DNA of 10,984 nucleotides. Source: Methanomicrobiales archaeon (GTDB lineage Archaea > Halobacteriota > Syntropharchaeia > Alkanophagales > Methanospirareceae). Numbering within the stretch: position 1 is the first letter of the stretch; every line of letters starts with the position of its first letter. The DNA lies in contig QEXZ01000046.1 of assembly GCA_003160755.1 (NCBI GenBank), forward strand, positions 1 through 10,984, given 5' to 3'. The notes under the pieces are model-generated. The model searched no databases, was not told the DNA's origin, and saw nothing but the letters and a program-made list of their open reading frames with translations. The translations under genes were made by a program, and so were the position numbers. Below, in pieces: positions 1 through 5,839 of this stretch.

Positions 1-312
1 AGCGCTATCTTTGGTGAACGCCCAGATTTTATGTGTGGTCGTATAATAGCAGCTATCGGAAGCTGTACTACCGTTAGCGACGTTGACCCGGGCAGAATAT
101 CCATAGGGTTAAAAGGAGAGGGTGAAGGTAAGGATAAGGATGAGGTTTCAGCGGTGAAGAACGGGGAATTTATGGATTTGTCGGGTGTGGTGCGAGAGCT
201 AATGAAGAGCAAGGAGATATTTATTGTAGTGGACCTGGGGATAGGGGAAAGCGAAGCGACCGCATGGGGGTGCGACCTTTCTTATGATTATGTCAAAATA
301 AATTCGGGTTAG
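1..312 (+). CDS. argJ: Glutamate N-acetyltransferase / ornithine acetyltransferase, C-terminal end (partial)
   Basis: The frame is open from base 1, so only the last 103 residues are present and the start lies outside the window. ArgJ moves the acetyl group from N-acetylornithine to glutamate (and in some lineages also uses acetyl-CoA), closing the acetyl cycle of arginine synthesis in the cytoplasm. The diagnostic stretch is the C-terminus: a VVDLG strand, then a [11 protein letters not shown] segment and a YDYVKIN end, which match the conserved tail of the ArgJ beta chain. Upstream, GRIIAAIG corresponds to the usual WGRI.AA.G motif. The protein ends at INSG, a few residues earlier than many homologues. 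The self-cleavage site of the precursor is not in the window. The last 20 bp overlap the 3' end of the fumarase gene on the other strand. Confidence 0.9.
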   Translation, partial: SAIFGERPDFMCGRIIAAIGSCTTVSDVDPGRISIGLKGEGEGKDKDEVSAVKNGEFMDLSGVVRELMKSKEIFIVVDLGIGESEATAWGCDLSYDYVKINSG

Positions 313-931
313 TGTTAGTGTCGTTTCTGAACTCAGTCAGGTAAGCAAGAACTTTTCTTCTCGCTTCTTCTTCTATTTCTTCTTGTAAGTTGTTTCTGTT
401 TGCATCTATACAGACCACAAGAGGCCCGAAATCGTCAAGAAGAAGATGCCAGACCGCTTCAGCCATACCGAGGTCTTCCCAATATACTGCTTTTATGGCT
501 TTTATCTGTGTGGCGGCTAAAACCGCAGCACCGCCGGTTATCGCGAGGTACACACAGCCATATATACACATCGCATCTCTCGTGGGAATGCCCATCCCGC
601 CTTTTCCTATTATAGCACGAATCCGCAGCTTCTCTATTACCGCGGGTGTTACAGCGTCCATTCTCGCACTGGTGGTGGGACCCGCAGCTACTATTTCCCA
701 TTCACCTCGGTCTATGCTCTTCTGCCTCCGCACGAGCGGCCCGCAATGGTAAATCACAGCACCCTTCTTAATGGGTATTTCCTCCCCTCTCTTTTCATAT
801 TCTACGATTCTATGGTGTGCCTTGTCCCGCGCAGTATATACGTCACCACTGAGATACACAACGTCACCCAACTGCAACTTTTTTATTTCTTCCTCTTCCA
901 ACGGTGTAGATAGTCTGATCTTCTTTTCCAT
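293..931 (-). CDS. fumB: Fumarate hydratase class I, beta subunit
   Basis: This 212-residue protein matches the C-terminal (beta) half of class I iron-sulfur fumarases and related tartrate dehydratases, which interconvert fumarate and malate. Family landmarks are visible: [21 protein letters not shown] at residues about 21-41, HCGP at 62-65, GPTTSARMD at 84-92 and IGKGGMG at 108-114. In two-subunit archaeal enzymes the alpha chain carries the 4Fe-4S cluster. That chain is not next to this gene: the upstream neighbour diverges and is a tRNA methyltransferase. The hydrophilic tail (NDTNTNPN) is probably poorly conserved. The ATG at 931 is the first plausible start. No clear Shine-Dalgarno sequence precedes it, and an AT-rich promoter at 958-980 leaves a very short leader. 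L-tartrate dehydratase beta is a less likely alternative. Confidence 0.9.
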   Translation of the reverse strand: MEKKIRLSTPLEEEEIKKLQLGDVVYLSGDVYTARDKAHHRIVEYEKRGEEIPIKKGAVIYHCGPLVRRQKSIDRGEWEIVAAGPTTSARMDAVTPAVIEKLRIRAIIGKGGMGIPTRDAMCIYGCVYLAITGGAAVLAATQIKAIKAVYWEDLGMAEAVWHLLLDDFGPLVVCIDANRNNLQEEIEEEARRKVLAYLTEFRNDTNTNPNLF

Positions 932-957
932 CAGTTTATGTTTGAAACACAGTAAAT

Positions 958-985
958 TTCCTTTTTATAATTTTTAATAAAAGAT
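958..985. promoter_or_regulatory. Shared AT-rich divergent promoter of fumB and trm-G10
   Basis: Only 62 bp separate the two divergent starts. The segment contains TTTTTATAATTTTT, which reads as a TATA-like box on both strands. For the plus-strand gene its centre lies about 25 bp before the ATG at 994, which predicts a leaderless or nearly leaderless mRNA. For the minus-strand gene the leader would be about 10 nt. Neither gene has a recognisable Shine-Dalgarno sequence, which fits. The call rests on base pattern and spacing only. Confidence 0.5.
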
Positions 986-993
986 TAATCCAA

Positions 994-2112
994 ATGCAGC
1001 TCGCTTTTGAACTATCAGGGGAGCACGAAACACTACCGAAATCAGAGGTTTTAGCAGGTTTGCGTGCCTTAAACATCCCGTATGCGGAGAAAACGTTCTC
1101 GGATGGAATACTGGTGATTGACGTACAACTTTCGCCAGGCGGTAAAGCACTCAACGTCCTCTCAAAGCGGCTGGGAATGACGCACTACATATACGAAATA
1201 CGTGGTGAGAGCAAACCAAAACCCGAGAAAGCGGAGGAAATATTAGCCCTCATTAAAAATGCGGATATACACGGCATTATGAAACAAGAGCGCACATTTG
1301 CCGTGCGCGTGCGTGTTAAACAAAAAGGCACGCCGTCTCTATTTCTATCCGAAGGAAAACGACCATTGCTATCGAAAAGGGATTTAGAGCGAAAAGCGGG
1401 TGAAATCATAAAACGCAAAGGTTATGAAGTGGACCTCACGAATCCCGCTAAAACATTCGTTCTTCTGTTCGCAAAAAACAAGTGTTTTTTATGTTTGCTC
1501 GTGCATTCGGCGGATAAGAAACAATTTGGTGGGCGAAGACCACATTTAAGACCCTTTTTTTTGCCCGGCGTAATAACGCCAAAAATTGCCCGTGCTCTCG
1601 TTAACCTCAGTGAGATAAAAGAGGGGGGTGGGGTTCTGCTTGACCCTTTTTGTGGCACGGGTGGCATATTAATAGAAGCTGGGCTGATAGGGAGTGCGAC
1701 GACGTTGGTGGGCATAGACGTACAGGAAAAGGTGGCGAGGGGTGCTGAAACGAACTTGCGGTTTTATGGGCTGGACGCTAATTTGGTTGTAGGAGATGCC
1801 TCTAAAATGGCATTACGTGATGATAGCGTTGATGCTATCGTGACGGACCTGCCCTATGGCCGGTCATCTCTTGTATCGGGCGCAGGCTACATTATGGCAG
1901 AATCACGCTCGCTGTTCCGCGAAAGTCTATATCGAAATGCTCTGGCGGAATTTCACCGTGTGCTTAAAAAGCGAGGGAAAGTGGTTGTTATTTCTAATTC
2001 GGATTCTATTTATTCGTTTTCCCGTGAGTACGGCTTCCGTATTCTCGACAGGTGCAAATACAGGGTTCATAAAAGTTTAAGTAGGTACATCGCAGTACTT
2101 GAAAAGCAGTAG
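994..2112 (+). CDS. trmG10: tRNA (guanine(10)-N2)-dimethyltransferase, Trm-G10 type
   Basis: This 372-residue protein has the architecture of archaeal Trm-G10, which methylates N2 of guanosine 10 in tRNA using S-adenosylmethionine. The N-terminal half (about residues 1-175) is the ferredoxin-like plus THUMP RNA-binding part. The C-terminal half is a Rossmann methyltransferase: motif I reads DPFCGTGG (217-224), an acidic residue after the second strand sits in GIDVQ (240-244), motif III-like GDAS is at 267-270, and the catalytic motif IV reads DLPYG (285-289) in place of the more general (D/N)PPY. The family is usually about 330-380 residues, so this looks complete. The start is the first ATG after the AT-rich promoter and no Shine-Dalgarno sequence is seen. 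A 219-bp spacer with a repeat element follows. A related THUMP methyltransferase with another target base is possible but less likely. Confidence 0.9.
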   Translation: MQLAFELSGEHETLPKSEVLAGLRALNIPYAEKTFSDGILVIDVQLSPGGKALNVLSKRLGMTHYIYEIRGESKPKPEKAEEILALIKNADIHGIMKQERTFAVRVRVKQKGTPSLFLSEGKRPLLSKRDLERKAGEIIKRKGYEVDLTNPAKTFVLLFAKNKCFLCLLVHSADKKQFGGRRPHLRPFFLPGVITPKIARALVNLSEIKEGGGVLLDPFCGTGGILIEAGLIGSATTLVGIDVQEKVARGAETNLRFYGLDANLVVGDASKMALRDDSVDAIVTDLPYGRSSLVSGAGYIMAESRSLFRESLYRNALAEFHRVLKKRGKVVVISNSDSIYSFSREYGFRILDRCKYRVHKSLSRYIAVLEKQ

Positions 2113-2145
2113 CTTGAGGATGTCATGTCACATTTAAAATTTCAA

Positions 2146-2282
2146 ATCACCGCAGAGAACGCTGAGTTCGCAGAGAAAATCAAATGCCCAAGCAGAGTTA
2201 GTTGCCACATTTCACTAGCCGCTCTAAACCGCTAAACCGCTAAACCGCTAAACCCTCTATCCTTTGCGCTCTCCGCGGTGAT
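2146..2282. repeat. Intergenic repeat element with imperfect inverted ends, copy A
   Basis: The ends are imperfect inverted repeats of 21 bp: 2146-2166 (ATCACCGCAGAGAACGCTGAG) and the reverse complement of 2262-2282 (ATCACCGCGGAGAGCGCAAAG), 17 of 21 identical. Inside, 2231-2254 holds three tandem copies of GCTAAACC preceded by a variant. About 40 bp next to the tandem block (2192-2230) align without gaps to the reverse complement of the spacer after priS (copy B), about two thirds identical, so this is a dispersed family and not a one-off. No ORF is evident. A non-autonomous mobile element is possible but unproven. Confidence 0.6.
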
Positions 2283-2289
2283 ATATCAC
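2278..2289. promoter_or_regulatory. 12-bp perfect palindrome upstream of the small conserved gene
   Basis: GTGATATATCAC is a perfect palindrome that ends 42 bp before the GTG start at 2332 and just before the TATA-like box at 2296-2306. The position suits an operator for a dimeric regulator or an activator site upstream of TATA. It also overlaps the right end of repeat copy A, so it may simply be part of that element. Confidence 0.3.
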
Positions 2290-2295
2290 TAATTG

Positions 2296-2306
2296 TTTTA
2301 TATATA
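2296..2306 (+). promoter_or_regulatory. TATA-like box for the 2332 transcription unit
   Basis: TTTTATATATA is centred about 31 bp before the GTG start. With normal archaeal spacing, transcription would start around 2326, giving an almost leaderless message. This agrees with the lack of a Shine-Dalgarno sequence before 2332. Confidence 0.5.
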
Positions 2307-2331
2307 GAATAAAGAACTAAAAATTAAAAGG

Positions 2332-2634
2332 GTGAAGGAAAAATTGAAAGTGCGTTTACCAAATGGGAGGGAAGTAGAAGCGATGGACGTGGATTTTGAG
2401 ACGGTGAAAGAGGATTGGAACGAATATAAGCTGGAAGACGGCACGATACTGAAGTTCAAGACAGTTGTGAGCAGCATTATCCGCACTGAGGACTACGACC
2501 CGATGACCGGCGACCCCGTCTATCATATCCGTTCTACGAACATACTGCGAGCGAATGTGGCAGAGGAGCTGAAGCGGCTGCCGGGTGGTGTGGGAAAGCC
2601 CGGTGAGAAAGAAGAAGGGGTGGAAGTGGGTTAA
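2332..2634 (+). CDS. Small conserved archaeal protein of unknown function
   Basis: This is a 100-residue soluble protein starting with GTG. The pattern KVRLPNGREVEA (about 5-16), then VKEDWNEYKLEDGTILK (25-41), TVV (44-46) and YDPMTGDPVYHIRSTNI (55-71) looks like a conserved small euryarchaeal family that I recall only as hypothetical. I cannot assign a domain name. The N-terminal alternation suggests a small beta-rich fold, and the C-terminal 20 residues (GGVGKPGEKEEG) look disordered. The GTG is preferred over the next in-frame ATG at 2383 because the conserved start of the protein lies before that ATG. The gene sits 29 bp before the membrane regulator and could be cotranscribed with it, although a small hairpin begins at its stop codon. 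Function is unknown. Confidence 0.75.
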   Translation: MKEKLKVRLPNGREVEAMDVDFETVKEDWNEYKLEDGTILKFKTVVSSIIRTEDYDPMTGDPVYHIRSTNILRANVAEELKRLPGGVGKPGEKEEGVEVG

Positions 2635-2645
2635 AAATCACCCAC
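2626..2645 (+). terminator. Small hairpin at the stop codon (possible terminator or processing site)
   Basis: GTGGGT (2626-2631) pairs perfectly with ACCCAC (2640-2645) across an 8-nt A-rich loop that contains the TAA stop. No T-run follows, so this is weak as an archaeal terminator. It could equally be an RNA processing or stability element between two cotranscribed genes. Confidence 0.25.
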
Positions 2646-2663
2646 CAATAAAATTGATTGATA

Positions 2664-3731
2664 ATGAAAATCACTAAATCGGGTTTATTGCAACTTCTCG
2701 TCGCTATAACCTTAATTTTAACCTTAACTATTGTCATAACCACAGCTACTACAACGCCCGCTGCAGGCTATAAGGATTACGCCCATCATGCTTCTGTTAA
2801 CGACACCAATGTCTATTCCAAACAGCTTATTCTGAATATCTACGTGGACGAAACGGGCAAAGCACTTGTAACGGGATACGTGGAACAGGAAGATGTTGAA
2901 ACGTTCGCTTTTTTAGAAACGTCATCAGAATCAGAGTGTATTTATGAGAACGATACAAATCAGCTATATGCACTTACAAACGCATTGACGTGGAAGTACG
3001 GCGACCGGTGGGTGATGAATTTCACAACTAACGATAGTTATGCTGAATATCATACAACGTTTTATTTGCCTGGTAATGTGCGATTGGCAAAAATCGAGTG
3101 TTCTCACGGGCTGGACTATTTTGTGATGTCGTCTAACAAGTCATTTGTTGTAGATATTCAAGGCTATGACGTTGAAACGCCTGTGACCTTAATTGAATAC
3201 CAGCAACCACTAAAGGAGACGGAGACGGGTGGAGCAGATGGTGGCTTCTGGTCTGGCGTTAGTTCTAAGTATTTGATTCCTATCGTTGGCCTCTCGGTTT
3301 TGGCTCTGGTGCTGGCGCTTATCATCGCTATTATGAAGATAAAAGGGGTAAAAGATGCAAAACAGAATATCGGCATCAACACTAACTCCAATACCGATAC
3401 CGATACCGGTAGCAACACCAATACCGACACAGGCAGCACCGAGCACACAGAAACACCAAGTACCGAAAAAGGCGGAATCACAATCACCAACGAAATGGCA
3501 CGGGTGATGGAGACGCTGACGGATAGGGAGCGAGCGGTTGTAAATGCGTTAATCAAGTACGGGGGGGAGATGTTCCAGGTGGACATCCGATACGAAACGG
3601 AAATCCCTAAGTCGTCATTGACCGCTATCCTTCGGTCTCTCGAAAGGAGGAAACTTATCAAGAAGAAGGAGTGGGGTAGAACGAATCTTATAATACTTTC
3701 AGAATGGTTTTTATCAGATTTAAATATATAA
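2664..3731 (+). CDS. Membrane-anchored winged-helix protein with extracytoplasmic sensor-like domain
   Basis: This is a 355-residue protein from the ATG at 2664. An in-frame TTG two codons earlier is possible but less likely. Parts in order: a hydrophobic signal or anchor segment (about residues 6-30, rich in L/I/V/T); an extracytoplasmic beta-rich domain (about 35-180) with several N-x-S/T sites; one transmembrane helix (about 204-226) followed by basic residues, which places the C-terminus in the cytoplasm; a low-complexity T/N/D/S/G linker (about 239-262); and a C-terminal winged helix-turn-helix (about 280-348). The last begins METLTDRERAVVNALIKYGGE, has PKSSLTAILRSLERRKLI as recognition region, and a basic wing. 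This layout is known in archaea for uncharacterised membrane-bound one-component regulators. The inferred role is transcription control in response to a surface or periplasmic-side signal. Ligand and target are unknown. The nearest candidate targets are its own operon and adkA downstream. Confidence 0.8.
   Translation: MKITKSGLLQLLVAITLILTLTIVITTATTTPAAGYKDYAHHASVNDTNVYSKQLILNIYVDETGKALVTGYVEQEDVETFAFLETSSESECIYENDTNQLYALTNALTWKYGDRWVMNFTTNDSYAEYHTTFYLPGNVRLAKIECSHGLDYFVMSSNKSFVVDIQGYDVETPVTLIEYQQPLKETETGGADGGFWSGVSSKYLIPIVGLSVLALVLALIIAIMKIKGVKDAKQNIGINTNSNTDTDTGSNTNTDTGSTEHTETPSTEKGGITITNEMARVMETLTDRERAVVNALIKYGGEMFQVDIRYETEIPKSSLTAILRSLERRKLIKKKEWGRTNLIILSEWFLSDLNI
3371..3437 (+). repeat. 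Low-complexity linker repeat within the membrane regulator gene
   Basis: Short degenerate units around AATACCGATACCG recur several times and encode the N/T/D/G/S-rich linker between the transmembrane helix and the winged helix. Such a tract can change length by slippage and would alter linker length without changing either domain. Confidence 0.55.
3719..3729 (+). promoter_or_regulatory. TATA-like box before adkA
   Basis: ATTTAAATATATA covers the last codons of the preceding gene. Its centre is about 55 bp before the adkA ATG, predicting a start near 3750 and a leader of about 30 nt that contains the Shine-Dalgarno sequence. Confidence 0.4.
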
Positions 3732-3755
3732 CTCATTGGTTAGTACTAAATGGGT
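3731..3755 (+). promoter_or_regulatory. Hairpin/palindrome between the regulator gene and adkA
   Basis: ACTCATT (3731-3737) pairs with AATGGGT (3749-3755), with one G-T wobble. The loop overlaps a perfect 10-bp palindrome, TTAGTACTAA (3740-3749). It starts at the preceding stop codon and lies before the adkA ribosome binding site. It may be a terminator-like hairpin for the upstream gene or an operator at the adkA start of transcription. Confidence 0.3.
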
Positions 3756-3763
3756 AAGTAAAC

Positions 3764-3772
3764 GAGGGGGGA
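3764..3772 (+). promoter_or_regulatory. Strong Shine-Dalgarno sequence of adkA
   Basis: The purine run GAGGGGGGA lies about 8 nt before the ATG at 3780 and fixes that start. It contrasts with the neighbouring genes, which lack clear ribosome binding sites. Confidence 0.65.
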
Positions 3773-3779
3773 AACTAAA

Positions 3780-4385
3780 ATGGTTTTGATTGTCGTAACA
3801 GGAATGCCTGGTGCGGGGTCGTCAACGGTGGTAGAAGAGGCATTAAAACTGAAAAGGGGAAAAGAAAGCATCGTGTTCAAATATATGAATTATGGAGATG
3901 TAATGTATGAAACGGCAATGGAAACGGGATTGGTGGCGAATAGGGATGAGATGAGAACGTTACCTGGCGAAAAACAGCGTGAGATACAGATGCGGGCGTG
4001 TAAAAAAATATCAAAGATAAGCGAAAGCACGAATCTTATTATAGATACGCACTGCACAGTAAAAATGCCGCTTGGTTACCTTCCTGGATTGCCCGAGCAT
4101 GTATTGCGAGAACTGAAGCCAGACCAGTTCGTGCTTATAGAAGCCACCACTGAAGAAATAGCTGCACGGAGGCAGAAGGACAAAACAAGGGAAAGAGACG
4201 TAGAGGATAAAACCAGCATAGAAGAGCATCAGTTTATGAACCGTGTGATGTCAATGGCGTATGCGTGTCTTACAGGGGCATCGGTGAAGCTGATAGGGAA
4301 TCACGATGGTGGATTAGATAAAGCGGCAGAGGAGTTTTTTGTGCTGATGAACCGGTTGTCAGAATCAGAACCCAAACTTTACTAA
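3780..4385 (+). CDS. adkA: Adenylate kinase, archaeal AdkA type
   Basis: This 201-residue protein of the archaeal adenylate kinase family interconverts ATP plus AMP and two ADP in the cytoplasm. The P-loop reads GMPGAGSST (residues 8-16). The position of the usual Walker lysine is serine, and loss of that lysine is, as I recall, seen in this archaeal family. Further family landmarks are NYGDVMYETAMETGLV (37-52), RDEMRTL (55-61), IIDTHCTVKMPLGYLPGLP (87-105), the LIEA strand with EEIAARRQKD (about 118-133), and an RERD plus HQ..NR..SMAYA..TGA region (about 136-166). Length is normal for the family (about 190-200). The gene has its own Shine-Dalgarno sequence and probably its own promoter. It is followed by a convergent hisG with a 98-bp spacer. 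Confidence 0.93.
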   Translation: MVLIVVTGMPGAGSSTVVEEALKLKRGKESIVFKYMNYGDVMYETAMETGLVANRDEMRTLPGEKQREIQMRACKKISKISESTNLIIDTHCTVKMPLGYLPGLPEHVLRELKPDQFVLIEATTEEIAARRQKDKTRERDVEDKTSIEEHQFMNRVMSMAYACLTGASVKLIGNHDGGLDKAAEEFFVLMNRLSESEPKLY

Positions 4386-4436
4386 AAATACATGTTTCTT
4401 TGGTAAAGCTCTTCTTTCTAAGAAAAGGTTTCTCGT

Positions 4437-4464
4437 GTAAATCTGTGTAATCTTGTGGTTAATA
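4437..4464. repeat. Dispersed intergenic motif (TGTGTAATCTTGTGGTTAAT type), copy 1
   Basis: In the spacer between the convergent adkA and hisG genes, a stretch around TGTGTAATCTTGTGGTTAA nearly equals TGTGTAATCTGTGGTTAA in the priS-pdxS spacer, with one extra base here. A weaker match starting AAATTTGTGTA occurs at 8826-8850. It is non-coding. Two near-identical copies in 11 kb point to a dispersed repeat family. Confidence 0.5.
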
Positions 4465-4483
4465 CTTTTCGGAAATATCATAC

Positions 4484-5359
4484 TCACCGCACTATCTTGG
4501 TTATATTCATCTCAATAATGTCCTCTGCACCCATACTTTTCAATTTCGGTATTAAAACGTTTACCTCACGCTTGCTCACTACCGTTTCAACTGCGTAATA
4601 GTCCTGTTCGTAAAGTTGTGATATCGTCGGCTTTTTCATTGCCGGGAGTGCGGACATTACTTCCTTCAATTTAGTCTCGGCAACGTTCATGCTGAGCAAT
4701 ACCTTTCCTCGTGCTTCTATCACACCAGAAAGAAGCGTCTTTATCTCCTCTATCTCTGCCCTCTTGCTCGAGTCGTTCCATGAATCCTTATTCGCTATTA
4801 ACTTCGTGTGCGATTCCAGTATCGTATGTATAATCCGCCAGTTGTTTTTTCGCAGCGTTTCCCCCGTTTCCGTGAGTTCGACAATAGCATCCATCATATC
4901 CTTTGCTTCTGTAGCGCCGTAGGAGAAAAATATCTGCACAGGAATGCCAAGGTTGTCAAAGAACGATTTTGTAAGCTTGGGATATTCAGTGCTTATTTTA
5001 CTTTGCGGTGGTACATCTTTCGCTTCGTTTATGTCCGCTCGGTCCGCCGGTACAGCCAGGACAATTTTTACAGCGCCTCCTTTTTCTGCCATTTTACTGT
5101 AGCTCAAATCCGCTATCTCCACTACATCCGCGCCTCTTTCCGCAATCCAATCTCTGCCGGTGATGCCGAGGTCAAAATATCCTTTCTCAACGTATTCCGG
5201 GATTTCCTGCGGTCTCAATATCTTCACACGCTCTATCCGCGGGTCTTCAATGCTCGGATTGTATTCCCTGTTCGTTACTTTTATTTCCAGGTCTGCCTGT
5301 TTGAACAGCAGCAGCGTTTGTGCCTCTAAACTGCCCTTCGGGATTACGATGGTTAACAT
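4484..5359 (-). CDS. hisG: ATP phosphoribosyltransferase, long form with regulatory domain
   Basis: This 291-residue enzyme catalyses the first step of histidine synthesis, joining ATP and PRPP to phosphoribosyl-ATP. The catalytic bilobal part spans about residues 1-215. It starts with the characteristic LTIVIPKGSL and contains FDLGITGRDW (62-71) and the PRPP-binding region DAIVELTETGETLRKN (157-172). The last 75 residues (from about 218) form the ACT-like domain found in long-form HisG, which mediates feedback inhibition by histidine, so this enzyme should not need HisZ. Length is typical for the long form (280-300). No other his gene is visible nearby. The start is an ATG preceded by a purine-rich AAAAAGGAAAAAG stretch. 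The promoter is shared divergently with the toxin-antitoxin operon. Confidence 0.95.
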   Translation of the reverse strand: MLTIVIPKGSLEAQTLLLFKQADLEIKVTNREYNPSIEDPRIERVKILRPQEIPEYVEKGYFDLGITGRDWIAERGADVVEIADLSYSKMAEKGGAVKIVLAVPADRADINEAKDVPPQSKISTEYPKLTKSFFDNLGIPVQIFFSYGATEAKDMMDAIVELTETGETLRKNNWRIIHTILESHTKLIANKDSWNDSSKRAEIEEIKTLLSGVIEARGKVLLSMNVAETKLKEVMSALPAMKKPTISQLYEQDYYAVETVVSKREVNVLIPKLKSMGAEDIIEMNITKIVR

Positions 5360-5409
5360 GTTTCTTTTTCCTTTTTCCTATTTATATTACGGTGAAAAAG
5401 CAGAAAGAT

Positions 5410-5441
5410 CTTATTTATAACTATAGCGTTATATAAAATAG
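5410..5441. promoter_or_regulatory. Divergent promoter and candidate operator between hisG and the toxin-antitoxin pair
   Basis: Two TATA-like boxes point in opposite directions: TTATAAATAAG on the minus strand (5410-5420) towards hisG, and TTATATAAAATA on the plus strand (5429-5440) towards the antitoxin. An inverted repeat, TATAAC (5416-5421) and GTTATA (5428-5433) around a 6-bp centre, overlaps both. That is the usual position for autoregulation by an antitoxin or toxin-antitoxin complex. Repressing here could also affect hisG, which is an inference. Confidence 0.5.
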
Positions 5442-5460
5442 TATTGATAGATAATCATGT

Positions 5461-5469
5461 AAAGGAGGT
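5461..5469 (+). promoter_or_regulatory. Strong Shine-Dalgarno sequence of the antitoxin gene
   Basis: AAAGGAGGT ends 7 nt before the ATG at 5477. This spacing favours that ATG over the directly preceding in-frame GTG at 5474. Confidence 0.75.
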
Positions 5470-5476
5470 TTGAGTG

Positions 5477-5839
5477 ATGGCATATGAGCCAACATATCGG
5501 GATATAGAAATTGTGAAATATCCATTTCACACTGAAGAATCTTATAGAAGAGGGAGAAAAAGAGACGAACTGTTAAAACAGATGTCAGAATTGATAGATA
5601 AGTTAATTAGTGAAGAGGGCATCTTCAAAAGAGTGGATAAAAACAAGCTTTTTGAGTCTTTATCGGATCTGTTAGACAAATTACCACTTGAACGAATATC
5701 AATTCCTGAAGAGGAGCTTACTAAGAGAATAAGAAAAATCATGGCACTGGAAGCAATGTCTGGGATATTGGACGAGCTAACTCCTGAACAGCTCGAAGCT
5801 TTTGAGGCGGCAGTAAAACGGAGACCCCTTTTCAAGTGA
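5477..5839 (+). CDS. Putative antitoxin of a VapBC-like pair
   Basis: This is a 120-residue, highly charged and mostly helical protein encoded directly before a PIN-domain toxin, with a 4-bp stop/start overlap. Cotranslation and position make it the antitoxin. I recognise no standard VapB N-terminal DNA-binding motif (AbrB, ribbon-helix-helix or Phd). The N-terminus (about 1-30) has tyrosines and a basic RRGRKR patch. The middle is a run of amphipathic helices (about 31-105). The C-terminus (EAFEAAVKRRPLFK) has the basic/aromatic character often used to block the PIN active site. The family therefore appears to be one of the unnamed archaeal antitoxins. Base composition is more AT-rich than in hisG and priS on either side, which fits acquisition as a mobile module. 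Confidence 0.7.
   Translation: MAYEPTYRDIEIVKYPFHTEESYRRGRKRDELLKQMSELIDKLISEEGIFKRVDKNKLFESLSDLLDKLPLERISIPEEELTKRIRKIMALEAMSGILDELTPEQLEAFEAAVKRRPLFK

Noticed and set aside
390..752. 120-codon plus-strand frame opposite the fumarase beta gene
   Set aside because: It is antisense to conserved fumarase motifs, with no start signal and no recognisable product.
3164..3736. 190-codon minus-strand frame opposite the membrane regulator
   Set aside because: Its hydrophobic V/S/I-rich product is the reverse reading of the repetitive linker and transmembrane codons. The plus-strand protein has coherent domains.
3787..3827. AdkA P-loop lacking the Walker lysine as evidence of a dead enzyme
   Set aside because: As I recall, archaeal adenylate kinases of this family often lack that lysine, and all other family motifs are intact.
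4808..5329. 173-codon plus-strand frame opposite hisG
   Set aside because: It is a shadow of hisG, which matches its family along its full length.
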